From Arion vulgaris (lineage: Eukaryota > Mollusca > Gastropoda > Stylommatophora > Arionidae), in the NCBI GenBank assembly GCA_020796225.1, contig CM036755.1:60996652-61060651 (forward strand): 64,000 nt of DNA, read 5' to 3'. Shown in pieces: positions 22,741-33,344 of this stretch (position 1 is its first letter; each line of letters begins with the position of its first letter). The position numbers were made by a program, and so were the translations under genes. The notes below the pieces were generated by a model. That model made no database searches. It was not told where the DNA came from and was given only the letters and a program-made list of their open reading frames with translations.

Positions 22741-23134
22741 TACCCAGAATGATGCTCACAGACGTTACTCGGTATTATTCCCAGTCTTTCAATTTACCCT
22801 TACTATCATTGAGGATAACCACTGAATTTTCGATGATTGAAACGATGTAAACATATGGTAGTGTGTACATCAAACAGTAAACATTGCTGTATCTTACGTG
22901 TTTTGTGTTTTGATATTATCATAACAAAACCATCTGCAAACCGTCTGCACGTCATGTCTTACTCATTCTTAAACATAGTGATATTTTTATCAACGAAGAT
23001 ACAACCTACACATACATCAAAGTCTATTAAAGTTACATCATCATTTTCACATAACTAATGCACGCGTATTATTCCAATGTTAATCGTATTTTTGTATCGC
23101 AGCAAGATCTAAGCAAAAACATATATAAATATGA
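22741..23134. other. Unassigned sequence
   Basis: I see no gene or recognised repeat between the MITE and the 30-bp array. Short open frames here have no recognisable features. Confidence 0.5.
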
Positions 23135-23135
23135 C

Positions 23136-25584
23136 ATGATGTTGTTGGCAACTTGCCTTGTAATATGATGTTGTTGGAGTTTGCCCTTGTTTATGTGATG
23201 ATGTTGTAGTTTGCCTTGTTATATGATGTTGTTGGTAGTTTGCCCCTTGTTATATGATGTTGTTAGGTAGTTTGCCCTTGTTATATGATGTTGTTGGTAG
23301 TTTGCCCTTGTTATATGATGATGTTGTTGGTAGTTTGCCCTTGTTATATGATGTTGTTGGTAGTTTGCCCCTTGTTATATGATGTTGTTGGTAGTTTGCC
23401 CTTGTTATATGATGTTGTTGTAGTTTGCCCTTGTTATATGATGATGTTGTTGGTAGTTTGCCCCTTGTTATATGATGTTGTTGGTAGTTTGCCTTGTTAT
23501 ATGATGTTTTGGTAGTTTGCCCTTGTTATATGATTGATGTTGTATTATGAGTGTAGTTGCCCTTGTTATAGGATGTTGTTGGTAGTTTGCCCCTTGTTAT
23601 ATGATGTTGTTGTTGGTAGTTTGCCCCTTGTTATATGATGATGTTGTTGGTAGTTTGCCCTTGTTATATGGATGTTGTTGGTAGTTTGCCCCTTGTTATT
23701 GATGTTGTTGGTAGTTTGCCTTGTTATATATGATGATGTTGGTGAGTTTGCCCTTGTTATATGATGTTGTTGGTAGTTTGCCCTTTGTATATATGATGTT
23801 GCTGTTGAGAGTTTGCCTTGTTATATGAATGATGTTGGTAGTTTGCCTTGTTATATGATGTTGTTGGTAGTTTGCCCTTGTTATATGATGTTGTTGGAGT
23901 TTGCCTTGTTATATGATGATGTTGTAGTTTGCCCTTGTTTATATGATGTTGTTGGTAGTTTACCTTGTTATTGAGTGTTGTTGGCAGTTTGCCCTTGTTA
24001 TATGATGTTGTTGGAGTTTGCCCTTGTTATATGATGATGTTGGTAGTTTGCCCCTTGTTATATTGATGTTGTTGGTAGTTTGTCCTTGTTATATGATGAT
24101 GTTGGAGTTTGCCTTGTTATATGATGATGTTGGTAGTTTGCCCTTGTTATATGATGATGTTGGTAGTTTGCCTTGTTATATGATGTTGTTGGTAGTTTGC
24201 CTTGTTATATGATGTTGTTGGAGTTTGCCCTTGTTATATGATGTTGTTGGTAGTTTGCCCTTGTTATATGATGCTTGTTGTGTAGTTTGCCCCTTGTTAT
24301 ATGATGATGTTGGTAGTTTGCCCTTGTTATGTGATGTTGTTGGTAGTTTATGCCTTGTTATATGATGTTGTTGGTAGTTTGCCCCTTGTTATATGATGAT
24401 GTTGTTGGTAGTTTGCCCTTGTTATATGATGTTGTTGGTAGTTTGCCCTTGTTATATGATGTTGTTGGTAGTTTGCCCTTGTTATGTGATGATGTTGTTG
24501 GTAGTTTGCCTTGTTATATGATGTTGTTGGTAGTTTGCCCTTGTTATATGATGATGTGTTGGTAGTTTGCCCCTTGTTATATGATGATGTTGTAGTTTGC
24601 CCTTGTTATATGATGTTGTTGGTAGTTTGCCCCTTGTTATATGATGTTGTTGGTAGTTTGCGCCTTGTTATATGATGTTGTTGGTAGTTTGCCCCTTGTT
24701 ATATGATGTTGTTGGTAGTTTGCCCTTGTTATAGTGGATGTTGTTGGTAGTTTACCCTTGTTATGTGATGTTGTTGGTAGTTTGCCCTTGTTATATGATG
24801 TTGTTGGTAGTTTGCCCTTGTTATATGATGTTGTTGGTAGTTTGCCCTTGTTATGTGATGTTGTTGGTAGTTTGCCTTGTTATGTGATGATGTTGTTGGT
24901 AGTTTGCCCTTGTTATGTGGATGTTGTTGGTAGTTTGTCCTTGTTATATGATGTTGTTGGTAGTTTGCGCCTTGTTATATGATGTTGTTGGTAGTTTGCC
25001 CCTTGTTATGTGATGTTGTTGGTAGTTTGCTCCTTGTTATATGATGTTGTTGGTAGTTTGCCCTTGTTATATGATGTTGTTGGTAGTTTGCCCCTTGTTA
25101 TGTGATGATGTTGTTGGTAGTTTCCCCTTGTTATGTGATGTTGTTGGTAGTTTGCCCTTGTTATATGATGTTGTTGGTAGTTTGCCCTTGTTATATGATG
25201 TTGTTGGTAGTTTGCCCTTGTTATGTGATGATGTTGTTGGTAGTTTGCCTTGTTATGTGGATGATGTTGTTGGTAGTTTGCCCTTGTTATATAGATGTTG
25301 TTGGTAGTTTTGCCCCTTGTTATGTGATGATGTTGTTGGTAGTTTGCCCCTTGTTATTGATGTTGTTGGTAGTTTGCCTTGTTATATGATGTTGTTGGTA
25401 GTTTGCCCTTGATTATTATGATGTTGTTGGTAGTTTGCCCTTGTTATGTGATGTTGTTGGTAGTTTGCCTTGTTATATGATGTTGTTGGTGATGTTTGCC
25501 TTTGTTATATGATGTTGTTGTGTAGTTTTGCCCCTTGTTATATGATGTTGTTGGTAGTTTCCCCTTGTTATGTGATGATGTTGT
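23136..25584 (+). repeat. 30-bp minisatellite array, about 80 units, indel-rich
   Basis: The modal unit is TTGTTATATG+ATGTTGTTGG+TAGTTTGCCC, with alternates TTATGTG, GATGATG and CCCC/CCC. Lengths scatter between about 26 and 34 because of frequent 1-3 bp indels, especially at 23520-24350. Short open frames repeat 'LLVVCPCYMM'-like strings and are artefacts of the repeat. Confidence 0.95.
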
Positions 25585-25616
25585 TTCAACTGATTTACTT
25601 TCACCATCTCATTTTT

Positions 25617-25617
25617 A

Positions 25618-25655
<38 letters not shown>

Positions 25656-25658
25656 TCC
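25617..25658. repeat. (TC)n microsatellite
   Basis: About 40 bp of TC dinucleotides with one ATC interruption, just after the 30-bp array. Confidence 0.95.
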
Positions 25659-25742
25659 ATAGACTCTCAAAGAGGTCATTTTATAAAATATTCCAGTATT
25701 AAAGTGGGTACACCATCAGTACTGAACTTCATAGTATCAATG

Positions 25743-25945
25743 TGACTTACAAGGCATGTCGTAAGAGGCGACTGGTGTAGGACTTAGGAAGCTACCTAAT
25801 AAACATAAAGCGCAGAAATTGGATGTGCTTGCCTATTTGTAGGCGCTAACTGGTACAACATACAATCGCTCTTAGGCTCATATCATACAAATTAATAGAG
25901 TTGTTAACAAGTGTTCGATATGGTGTGTCGTAGAAGAAGATAACG
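25743..25945 (+). mobile_element. SINE-B, 5'-truncated plus-strand copy
   Basis: 'GACTTACAAGGCATGTCGTA', 'AGAGGCGACTGGTGTAGGA', 'CTATTTGTAGGCGC', 'CAAGTGTTCGATATGG' and a GAAGAAGA tail identify the family. Confidence 0.8.
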
Positions 25946-25984
25946 TTAGTGTCTGCCTCGTCGAAATCTCTTCCTCATGTACTT

Positions 25985-26212
25985 CTGAAATGAAAATCGT
26001 GGCATATCCTAAAGGACGTAGCCATCAACCACAATAAACGAGTCGTTGATTTTACAAGCACCACTTATACGTTCAGTAGTTTGCCATTGCTTTCTGAACG
26101 GGTGGTGTCATCGACCTATTGTTAAAATCAACGGAAACAATTTGCAACCAAACTATCTGCAGCGTGATTCGAACTCAGAACAGAGTCACTAACCCCTAGG
26201 CCACAGACGCCA
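25985..26212 (-). mobile_element. SINE-F, tRNA-derived, minus-strand copy
   Basis: On the minus strand box A is TGGCCTAGGGGTTAG (26189-26203) and box B GTTCGAATCAC (26164-26174). The body ends 'GCCACGATTTTCATTTCA'. Other copies are 38235-38460, 47675-47860 and a partial one at 39835-39935, all minus. Confidence 0.8.
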
Positions 26213-26244
26213 CTATTTCTAGGTTTCCCTATAAACTAGCTACA

Positions 26245-26325
26245 TTATAGACACTAGATAGTCAATAGACACTAGATAGTCAATAGACACTAGATAGTCA
26301 ATAGACACTGATAGTCAATGACACT
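26245..26325 (+). repeat. 18-bp tandem repeat, about 4 copies
   Basis: The unit TAGACACTAGATAGTCAA is repeated with a decayed last copy. Confidence 0.9.
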
Positions 26326-26587
26326 AGAGCAATTTTATCTTTGCTTTATTCTTATTATTACACAGGTAAAAGGGAACTTCTATCTCCATTGATGATCTGA
26401 AGTATAAACAACCAGAATAGAAAGTAACGTGATTTAACAGAAAGACATTTCACTTGGTAACCTTCGTTTTCTCATATTGGAAGAGAAAACAATTTTTTTA
26501 CAGTAAGTAATGTACTTAGTTTCTTTTTGTTGGTTTTGTTTTTATCACAACTCAGTGTTAATTTTGATATTTTTTACTTTTGCACTA

Positions 26588-28700
26588 TAGTCTGTCCATT
26601 AATGCTAGCACGTTTGAAATTGTTTTCTCTGAAAACTACCTGTTGATCTCAGTGATTTTTGTCAAGCTAGTTTGAATATCCATGACGCTAGAGAAATATT
26701 TTTTTTTCAAGAAAATGTGATAGTAGTTTGATTTTTTCTTCAGGTTATATTAAAATCAACTCACTGATTGTAAAATAGTAACAGATCATAGAGTAACAGA
26801 CACAGTTGTTCTAAGAAAACATTATGGTAACATTGAAATATCGTGAGTTTCACGAATTCCCATGCACCTAACCCAGTCGACTTTGAAAGGGAAAGCATAA
26901 TTATAATGTTATAATTGGATACGTGTAAGTTATAGGCGTATCTCGCTATTTGTATGAAGTATTTATGTTTGTTGGCTTATCAAAACTGACATTGATATCA
27001 CATTCATAATGAGTCTGAAGTGCACATTTATAACAATGCAGAAGGTTACAGTTTACTATACCAACACTTCGTAGGAATCTAAAGTCATCTATATTGCGAT
27101 ATTCATAACCCTAGAAACGAGGCAACTGGCGCTTATCTCGAAAAGAGAATCCATTCTCGATGGATTAAACAGACTACAAAGTACAATAATGTCCAAGCAA
27201 GGAAGGAAAAAGAACAATTGACGACTTTGACATAGATGTCATAAGACGGAGCTCTTGAAAATGTTTCGACAAATCAACTTGGACTACTTCAGGAAACTGA
27301 AATTAAAACTGCAACATGATTGCAGCAAGACATTCTAAAGTACTCATGAAAATTGACAAGCAACTCTTTGGGTTCACTTCAGAAAACTATAGGCTGAGGA
27401 ATATTGTGAAAAGCCACATTGCTAATTGCTGCCCTGAAGTAAATACCTAAGCAGATCCTGTTAGCAGGAGGTAAGGCATAGATATTGTATTTGACAGAAT
27501 CCTTGGTCAATTGTCACCACAATGCTGAAGAATGGCATCTGTTACACGGAACAGAAAGAAAATAACAGAAAGGCAGCGTATTATACTAACTACATGCAGG
27601 AAGTAGCTAAAGGAGTCTTGTCCATGACGCTGACTTATTTTCCCATCAAAAGTGACTCGACTGGTAGGGACTACCACACAGAAATGAATGGACATATTTT
27701 CAGGCACTGATGGAGAAAGATCTACTTCCAATTCTAAACAGACCATCACGCTTGGTAATGGATAATGCATCATATCACAACGCAGTATCAGTGGAAGACA
27801 AAGTACCAACTGCATCAATACAAAAGATCAAATTAGGACTTGTTTAGTCTAGGAAAATGTCAGCTTCGATGATACATATTTGAAACCCAGTTGCTGCACC
27901 TGTGAGAGACAAATAAGACAAAAGTGTTTCATATTGATAAATCATTTGCGAATACGGCACACGTCTTTGCGACTACCTCCATATCGATGCCACTCAATCC
28001 GATAGAGCTTGCTGGTAAAGACTAAAGGCAAGTTGCCGAACAGAACAGGACGTTTAAATGTGTGAGTTGAGCTTTGAACGTGAGTCCTTCTCAATGATAG
28101 ACATGCAGTTCTGGAAGGAAGTGTAGATAACATGTGTCCGAGGAAGACGAAGTACTGGCACCGAGATGGATTAGCAATTTTCAGCCAGTAACATTATCAA
28201 CCTCATGGAATCGTCAGATTCGGGATGATACAAATCATATTTGATTACAGACTGAGAAATAGGAACGTATACATTTCCATTCCAAATGCGTTACCATCAT
28301 ACAATTTGTGGTGAAGTTAAGACACCCTGGGGTCTAATGGTGACGAAGGGAGGACTAACTTTGCACTAATTGTATCCAAGTTCACGATTGCACATAAAGC
28401 AACCCTTAATTACTTGACCTATCAAGTTAATATGGAGATACACCTATGAATAGAATTGACATGGACAAATTCTAGGGATACTGTAAAATCTAAAATTTGA
28501 GCCCCCGTATTTGCAATTGTTATAAAAGATCAAAGGAATTAACGCTGATGTGCAAAATCCGTAGCATCTATGGACTACTGGTTAGCTTTATTTTAGCGTC
28601 ATGGATATTCTAAGGCTGCATGAAAAAAATCACTGAGATTCAACAGGTAGTTTTCGAGAAAATCAATTTCAAACGTGCTCACGAATTAATGGACAGACTA
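26588..28700 (+). mobile_element. Tc1/mariner-like transposon with ~105-bp TIRs, complete but dead
   Basis: Long terminal inverted repeats (26588-26690 and 28594-28700) begin TAGTCTGTCCATTAAT and share 'GCACGTTTGAAATTG', 'AAAACTACCTGTTGA' and 'ATATCCATGACGCTA' with small indels between arms. Each end is flanked by TA (26586-26587 and 28701-28702), the TA target duplication of the IS630-Tc1-mariner group. The 2,113-bp element encloses one decayed transposase gene (27205-28072). It may be an old active-type copy rather than a MITE. Confidence 0.9.
27205..28072 (+). pseudogene. DDE transposase pseudogene, IS630/Tc1-mariner group, wide D-E spacing
   Basis: Segments in order: an N-terminal 'IDDFDIDVIRR' (27217-27249); a first catalytic Asp in 'VFD' (GAC 27493-27495), followed by a one-base shift and 'ESLVNCHH'; 'STGRDYHTEMNG' (about 27655-27695); 'LVMDNASYHN', with the second Asp at 27761-27763; 'ENVSFDDTYLKP'; 'LRLPPYRC'; and 'NPIEL', with the Glu at 28005-28007. 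Several frameshifts and stops make it non-functional. Second Asp to Glu is 244 nt, about 81 codons, far more than the 34-41 of classic Tc1/mariner. The motif order fits the DD82E-like branch, from family knowledge. Confidence 0.85.
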
Positions 28701-28709
28701 TAGTAACTT

Positions 28710-29125
28710 TCTCTCTCTTTCTGTGTCTTACTATATATCTCTATCTATGCGTATATTCTTTTTTTATCTAGCACACTGTCCCTCTCTCTCTTTCTTTCTT
28801 TCTGCCTTTTTCTTAATCTATGTCTTTGATTAATTCACACCAAAATCTCTGTTATTTTATTATTGTCAACGGTAACACCGCATTCTTCTCAGCGTTTTCT
28901 TTTTCTTTCTGGTTTGCTCTACAGTACCCTACATCAATCAACTGTTAAACATCTATTTGAGGTTGTATGCGATTTACACCTTAGAGTGTGAGATTCTGCT
29001 GCCAGCTAGAAGCCTACCAATCTGTAGGCCATCACATCCGGTTTCTGCATGGTTTTTTTCGGATGCGCCTCCCTTGGTACGATCAACAAAAAATTAATTA
29101 AAAATAAACAAAATAACAATTGTAT
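28710..29125. other. Unassigned, TC-rich then AT-rich
   Basis: Pyrimidine-rich runs (TCTCTCTTTCTTTC at about 28780-28805) are the only structure seen. There is no gene. Confidence 0.5.
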
Positions 29126-29127
29126 TT

Positions 29128-29262
29128 TTTAAAGATCAAAATGATCTTTCATTTTGTCCTTTCAGACATTTCGACTCCGATCTGGTCTTTGTCCTTTGAT
29201 TTCACAGCGGAACTAGTTTACCACTGTTTTTATATATGTTTAAAAAATGTATTTTTTACTGA
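29128..29262 (-). mobile_element. Fragment of the 22379-22732 hAT-type MITE family
   Basis: Its reverse complement matches about 22446-22570 ('ACAGTGGTAAACTAGTTCCG', 'AGATCGGAGTCGAAATGTCTG', 'ACAAAATGAAAGATCATTT' variants). Neither terminus is preserved. Confidence 0.7.
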
Positions 29263-29599
29263 CTGACTTAAGACAGCTCATTCCTTTAGAAGAGTCATTA
29301 ATTGTCCCGTTAAACTTTTACCTCGCTTTTAAATGTTTCCCGTTTGCACACCTGGGAGGTGGGGGTGCTTTTGTGTTCTACTGACCATAAACAGGCTACA
29401 CATTTTCTGGTGTCATCCTTCATTAGAAAGGCTAGCCGACCCCAACTGTGCCGACCCCAACTGTGCAGGATTCAAAGATAGTCTCAAAACAAATTTGTCA
29501 ACATAATGTGGACGGCATAGTCATCTAGGAAACAAATCATGTGTACACATTCCTGCATATATACAAGACAAAATAAGTACGAGAATTTTAGTGTTGTTT

Positions 29600-29775
29600 T
29601 AGTTGTCGGATCATCATCACTGCACGTCGAACCAATTAGTCCATAAGTGATCCGATCTCCTTCTCAGTATGTCTCTCAGTGTGTGGCGACTAACGACACT
29701 GATTCTTTGTTGATTTACTATTTTCCTTTGGCTACCAGCATAGCGTTCTTGTGTAGCTACATCACACTATGTTGG
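29600..29775. repeat. SINE-G, unclassified interspersed repeat
   Basis: It is about 80% similar by eye to 44545-44710: 'GATCATCATCACTGCACGT', 'CGAACCAATTAGTCCATAAGT', 'ACTAACGACAC' and 'CAGCATAGCGTTCTTG'. Orientation and class are unknown. Confidence 0.65.
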
Positions 29776-29834
29776 TAGCCAAACTATCATCAAGTATCTA
29801 TGTATAGACTAAATGCTAGTCATCCTACTGCATG

Positions 29835-30147
29835 GGGGGTCTATGTAGCTAAGTGGCCATTTCCCGAGTGGATCTATCCCCAGAGTGGTTACCGGGGTCC
29901 AAATTTGGGGTGAAAGAATAGAACCACTGTTACCTGCCACGCATATCGTAAGAGGCGACTAAGGAGGTTTGGCTGAAATCGGATGCACGTGTCTTAACCG
30001 TGTAGAAGTCTATGCGTTTAGGGGCCTACCAAACCAATGTGCAACGTATACACGTTCTTGGCAAAGATCAAACGTATCACAAAGAGTGATTAAAATTGGT
30101 CGTAAAGAACGAACGCAAAGAAGAAGAAGAAGAAGAAAGATTGCGTT
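29835..30147 (+). mobile_element. SINE-B2 (diverged SINE-B subfamily)
   Basis: It shares 'TATCGTAAGAGGCGACTAAGG' and the (GAA)n tail with SINE-B, but has its own middle ('GGCTGAAATCGGATGCACGT', 'AGAAGTCTATGCGTT', 'CAATGTGCAACGTATACACG'). A second copy is at 39945-40205 and a reverse partial at 37265-37395. The (GAA)n tail (30118-30139) sits right against the following SINE-A. Confidence 0.8.
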
Positions 30148-30830
30148 CTAAATGTCGTGAGTTTGAGTCTGGACCACGCCGCTCTGTTCACGCGTACATT
30201 TTTTCCCAGAGACCCCTAGGGTTGTTGCTGGAGTCAATGAGCTCACGCTTTATGCAATACTCTAGGTCAGAGCTTCCCAAAGTGGGTGGTACCGCCCTGA
30301 AGCGTTCTAGGGGGCGATAGTGAGTTCAGAAGAATGGGTGGGGAAGGGTGGTTCAGGCTATTAGGTGTCTGAGGCTCTTTAAAGAATAAATTAATAATAA
30401 ATATTTTTTAATAAATTATTTTCATGATTTTGCTTTTGAATATTCATTTAAAATTTGAATTCTGCATTTTAATTCATCTTAAGCCGTCTTACACGATCCA
30501 TTTTTTCATCAATTTTCTATTTCCTGTATATAATCATTTGAAAATTGATCATTTATTACAGAAATATATCAATTTTCGATGTCAAAGTGAAAATAGAGCA
30601 TGTATATATGTGGGAGGAGGGCGTTGTCAAACTGTTATAATGTGGAGGAGGGCGTTACGAAGTTAATGTTGTGCATAGTGGGCGTTATGCCGAAAAAGTT
30701 TGTGATTCTATGCTCTAGGTAGGTAGATGGCGTGCCATTTCTGTGGAAGGGGAATGTGCCATATGGAATAAATCCCGAAGCAATGAAGTAAATCCTTGGG
30801 GTTTAGACTCTGTAGGCTTAAATTCAATTT
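30148..30830 (+). mobile_element. SINE-A split by a nested hAT MITE
   Basis: The left half is 30148-30267 ('TGAGTTTGAGTCTGGACC', 'CCCAGAGACCCCTAGGGTTG') and the right half resumes at 30713 ('GATGGCGTGCCATTTCTGTG', 'CCCGAAGCAATGAAGTAAAT'). Removing 30268-30712 plus one 8-bp duplication restores collinearity with the SINE-A copies at 1204 and 16720. Confidence 0.85.
30268..30712. mobile_element. 445-bp hAT-type MITE with perfect 8-bp TSD
   Basis: The flanking duplication CTCTAGGT is at 30260-30267 and 30713-30720. Ends are CAGAGCTTCCCAAAGTGGG and, inverted, CATAGAATCACAAACTTTTT. It belongs with 20979-21355 ('GTGGGTGGTACCGCCCTGA', 'GGGGGCGATAGTGAGTT', 'ACTGTTATAATGTGGAGG'). The central TA of the TSD fits Buster-type hAT preference. 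It has no coding region. Confidence 0.9.
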
Positions 30831-30939
30831 TTGAATGTCGGTCTCAGTTCCTTAGATGAGTAGATTAAGCGTTACCCAGGATAGAGCAGTATGGAGAAAT
30901 TGTTTGCAGGCACTATGTAATTACAACGGTACTTTCTTC

Positions 30940-31175
30940 GAACGCTCCTATCGACTACTATCAATCACTCTGTGTGATTTGCGTGTGATCTGAGCATAAG
31001 AGTGATTTTACGCTGTGCCAGTTATACGCTTACAAGTAGGCTAGCACATCAGATTTCTGCGAAGTTTTTTTATTTGCTAGGGTAGCATCCCTTCAGCCTA
31101 CATTAGTCGCTTCTTACAACATGCATTGTAAGTTGCAGTGGTCCTATTCTTTGCTTCCCTTGCTGACCCGGTATA
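30940..31175 (-). mobile_element. SINE-B, minus-strand copy
   Basis: 'CTTCGAACGCTCCTATCGAC', 'GTGTGATCTGAGCATAAGAG', 'CGCTTACAAGTAGGCTAGCA' and 'ACATGCATTGTAAGTTGCAG' are the reverse of the SINE-B landmarks. Confidence 0.8.
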
Positions 31176-31189
31176 ACGGTACGAGAGGA

Positions 31190-31530
31190 ATTATTATTAT
31201 TATATAGTTACCAGGAATATCCAGCATTCTTCGTTCCACAAGAATACTCCTGCTCCAGATCTGTTTAAGAGGTCTCCTTATTTGATTTCCTTGTGGGTTT
31301 AAGTATTATTTCCCCCCTCGTCCTCTCCGCTTCCCGTGAAGCATTAGGGCTCAACGGTTGCTCTCCACTTTTTCCTGTCTTTGGCTGTTTTCTGTATGAT
31401 TTACAAGGAGTGCCCAGTATCCTTCAGTTCCACAAGAAGACTCTGTCTCACTGTCTGTTTAAGAAGTCCCTTTCTTCTTTCTCCTTGCGGGTTCAATCTG
31501 TTACTTCCCACACTCACTAAACTCATCATG
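31190..31530 (-). pseudogene. LINE ORF2 C-terminal fragments, duplicated
   Basis: Two partly similar segments (about 31205-31300 and 31370-31510) share 'AGTGCCCAGTATCCTTCAG'-like and 'TCCACAAGAAGACTC'-like strings and resemble 40405-40590. On the minus strand this corresponds to a C-terminal 'W..LA...R..W' tail followed by 'RP.AP.G'. It is decayed, and the duplication may be two insertions or a tandem event. Confidence 0.5.
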
Positions 31531-31984
31531 TGAATTCTAAAGTATAAAAATTCACACAAAAATTGGTAAATAGTTGTCTAGCTTACAAAAACACGGGCTA
31601 ATATGATATTGAAAAAGCCAGAGGAGCTGCAGTAAAATTGCTGTTTTTCATTGATTTTGATATTAGCATCCTCATTATTTTATTTTCCACCAAAACAGCG
31701 TGTGTTCTCCGAATTCTGTCTTACACCGGAAGATTTCAGCAGCATTGCAAAATCTTCTTGTCTCTGACAACGATTCAGATGTATTTTTTATGAAGAAGAT
31801 TGTGCATATATTTTCTATACTGAACTTAATATTAATTATTTTTCGCTGGATGTCAATTTTGTAGACGAAGCTTCTATTTTTGAATAGCCAGAGGTTATTA
31901 TTTAGGTGTAAGACTTTCACAATGAGCCTACAAAATTATCATTCATTATCAATTGTTTTAGATGTAAATAGATACAATGTGTTA

Positions 31985-32112
31985 GAACAGACTATTATGG
32001 AAGGAGGGATTCCGGCAAAGAAGAGGAGAGGAAGACCATAGAGAAGATGATTCAGGATGTGACTGATGATTTGAGCATGATGGCAGCAAGAACGGGGCAT
32101 CTGGTCTCAGAC
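31985..32112 (+). pseudogene. RTE-type LINE 3' fragment, left arm of inverted pair
   Basis: 'GGAGGGATTCCGGCAAAGA', 'AGGAAGACCATAGAGAAGATG', 'ATTCAGGATGTGACTGATGA' and 'GGGGCATCTGG' match the RTE-like tail at 39000-39110. It is opposed by the same segment on the minus strand at 32213-32321. Confidence 0.8.
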
Positions 32113-32173
32113 TGGCAATCAAGTTAAACGACATGTGATACATATGGATTTGCCACCTTAACATTTCTTTGGA

Positions 32174-32175
<2 letters not shown>

Positions 32176-32212
<37 letters not shown>
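32176..32212. repeat. (TC)n microsatellite
   Basis: About 32 bp of TC lie in the loop between the two inverted LINE arms. Confidence 0.95.
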
Positions 32213-32213
<1 letters not shown>

Positions 32214-32640
32214 ATAAGATGTCCCGCCTCTGCAGACGCAATGCTCAAATCGTAAGTTACATCCTGAATCTGTTTTCTCCGTGGTCTTCTTCTTCACCTG
32301 TTCTTTTGCTGGCTCCTTCCGTAATAATCTTATAGAACCACTCATGTCTCGTTAAATGTCCAAAATATTTCACTTTTCTCATTCTTATTTGTATCCTTAG
32401 CTAGTTTTCTTTGGTTTTGAGTTCTTTCTGTATAGATCAATTTGTTCTTTTCTCTGTCTATGATGTACGGAAGACTCTTCTGTAACACTTATATTCAAAT
32501 GTACATATATGTTTTTCTACTGCCTTGTTAAGTGTACATGCTTCCCAAACATACGCTGCCACTGCGAATAAACATGCTCTTATTATTCTGATCTTTGTTT
32601 TTTCATTAGTTCCATTTTTTGTTGTTCAATTTTTTCAAGA
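32213..32640 (-). pseudogene. RTE-type LINE 3' fragment, right arm of inverted pair
   Basis: The reverse complement is collinear with 38720-39110: 'TTTGAGCATTGCGTCTGCAG', 'AGGAAGACCACGGAG' variant, 'TTGATCTATACAGAAAGAAC', 'ATATGTACATTTGAATATAA' and 'AGCATGTTTATTCGCAGTGG'. It is longer than its partner and encodes a broken RT thumb and tail. Confidence 0.8.
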
Positions 32641-32789
32641 CCATGTTTGTTCTTCTTTTAATTTATGCCATCCCATTTCCATCTGTTGTTATCAGTGAAC
32701 CGATATATTCAAAACTGTTTTATTTTCTATTTTTTCTGTTGATAACAATATCTTTGTACGCTTGTTTTATACGGTATTACTATTTTTAC

Positions 32790-33062
32790 ATGAGAAGAGA
32801 TCATATAAGAAATGAGGAAATTAGAAGAACAGTCGGAACAACACTTGCTGTTAGATTTATTGAAAAACAAGGACTCAAATAGTTTAGCCAATTGGTGAGA
32901 ATGAACCCGAATATACCAGTTGCAAGAGCGTACAACCTGAAAATGGAATCATCGAGAGGAATGGGCAGACCAAGAAAAAGATGGATTGATAGGGGTTACA
33001 GACATCTTAAAGCTCCACAATACCACAGTATATCAAGCTACCGACAGTGCACTATCTCGGAA
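32790..33062 (+). pseudogene. RTE-type LINE ORF2 C-terminal fragment
   Basis: The plus strand encodes 'DHIRNEEIRRTVGTTLAVRF', 'IEKQGLK', a stop, then 'FSQLVRMNPNIPVARAYNLK' and 'GMGRPRKRWIDRG'. 'RNEEIRR..G' followed by 'I..FGH..RM' and 'GRPRKRW.D' is the LINE tail also found on minus at 50070-50420 and 63545-63990. It is disrupted by one stop and decayed at the end. Confidence 0.8.
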
Positions 33063-33281
33063 ACCGATCATCAGTTAAATCTACTACGCCTAACGGTAAA
33101 TAAAAACAGAGAAAGACAAAAGAAAGAAAGAGATGTAGAAGGCGTAATACCATTCAATGATGAAGGACAGATTGAAAATTCACTGGAGAGCCCAGTTCTG
33201 ACGTCCTGCCTCTTGACATACAAAACTGTTAAGACAAGAAATGTAGCGGACACCACAGAACGGCGAAACAAGATAGCATAG
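33063..33281 (+). pseudogene. Unidentified open stretch downstream of LINE tail
   Basis: The frame continues without a stop for about 70 codons, including 'ERDVEGVIPFNDEGQIENSL' and 'KTRNVADTTERRNKIA'. The composition looks protein-like (charged, non-repetitive), unlike the satellites, but I do not recognise a family. It may be another mobile-element ORF fragment or chance. Confidence 0.3.
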
Positions 33282-33344
33282 GTACACATGGAGTCAATTT
33301 CTGAAGCAGATACGAAAGTCAAACATAAAATTAGGTTTGACGCA

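Noticed and set aside
27507..27818. 103-codon minus-strand open frame
   Set aside because: It is antisense to the transposase pseudogene, whose plus-strand motifs explain the region.
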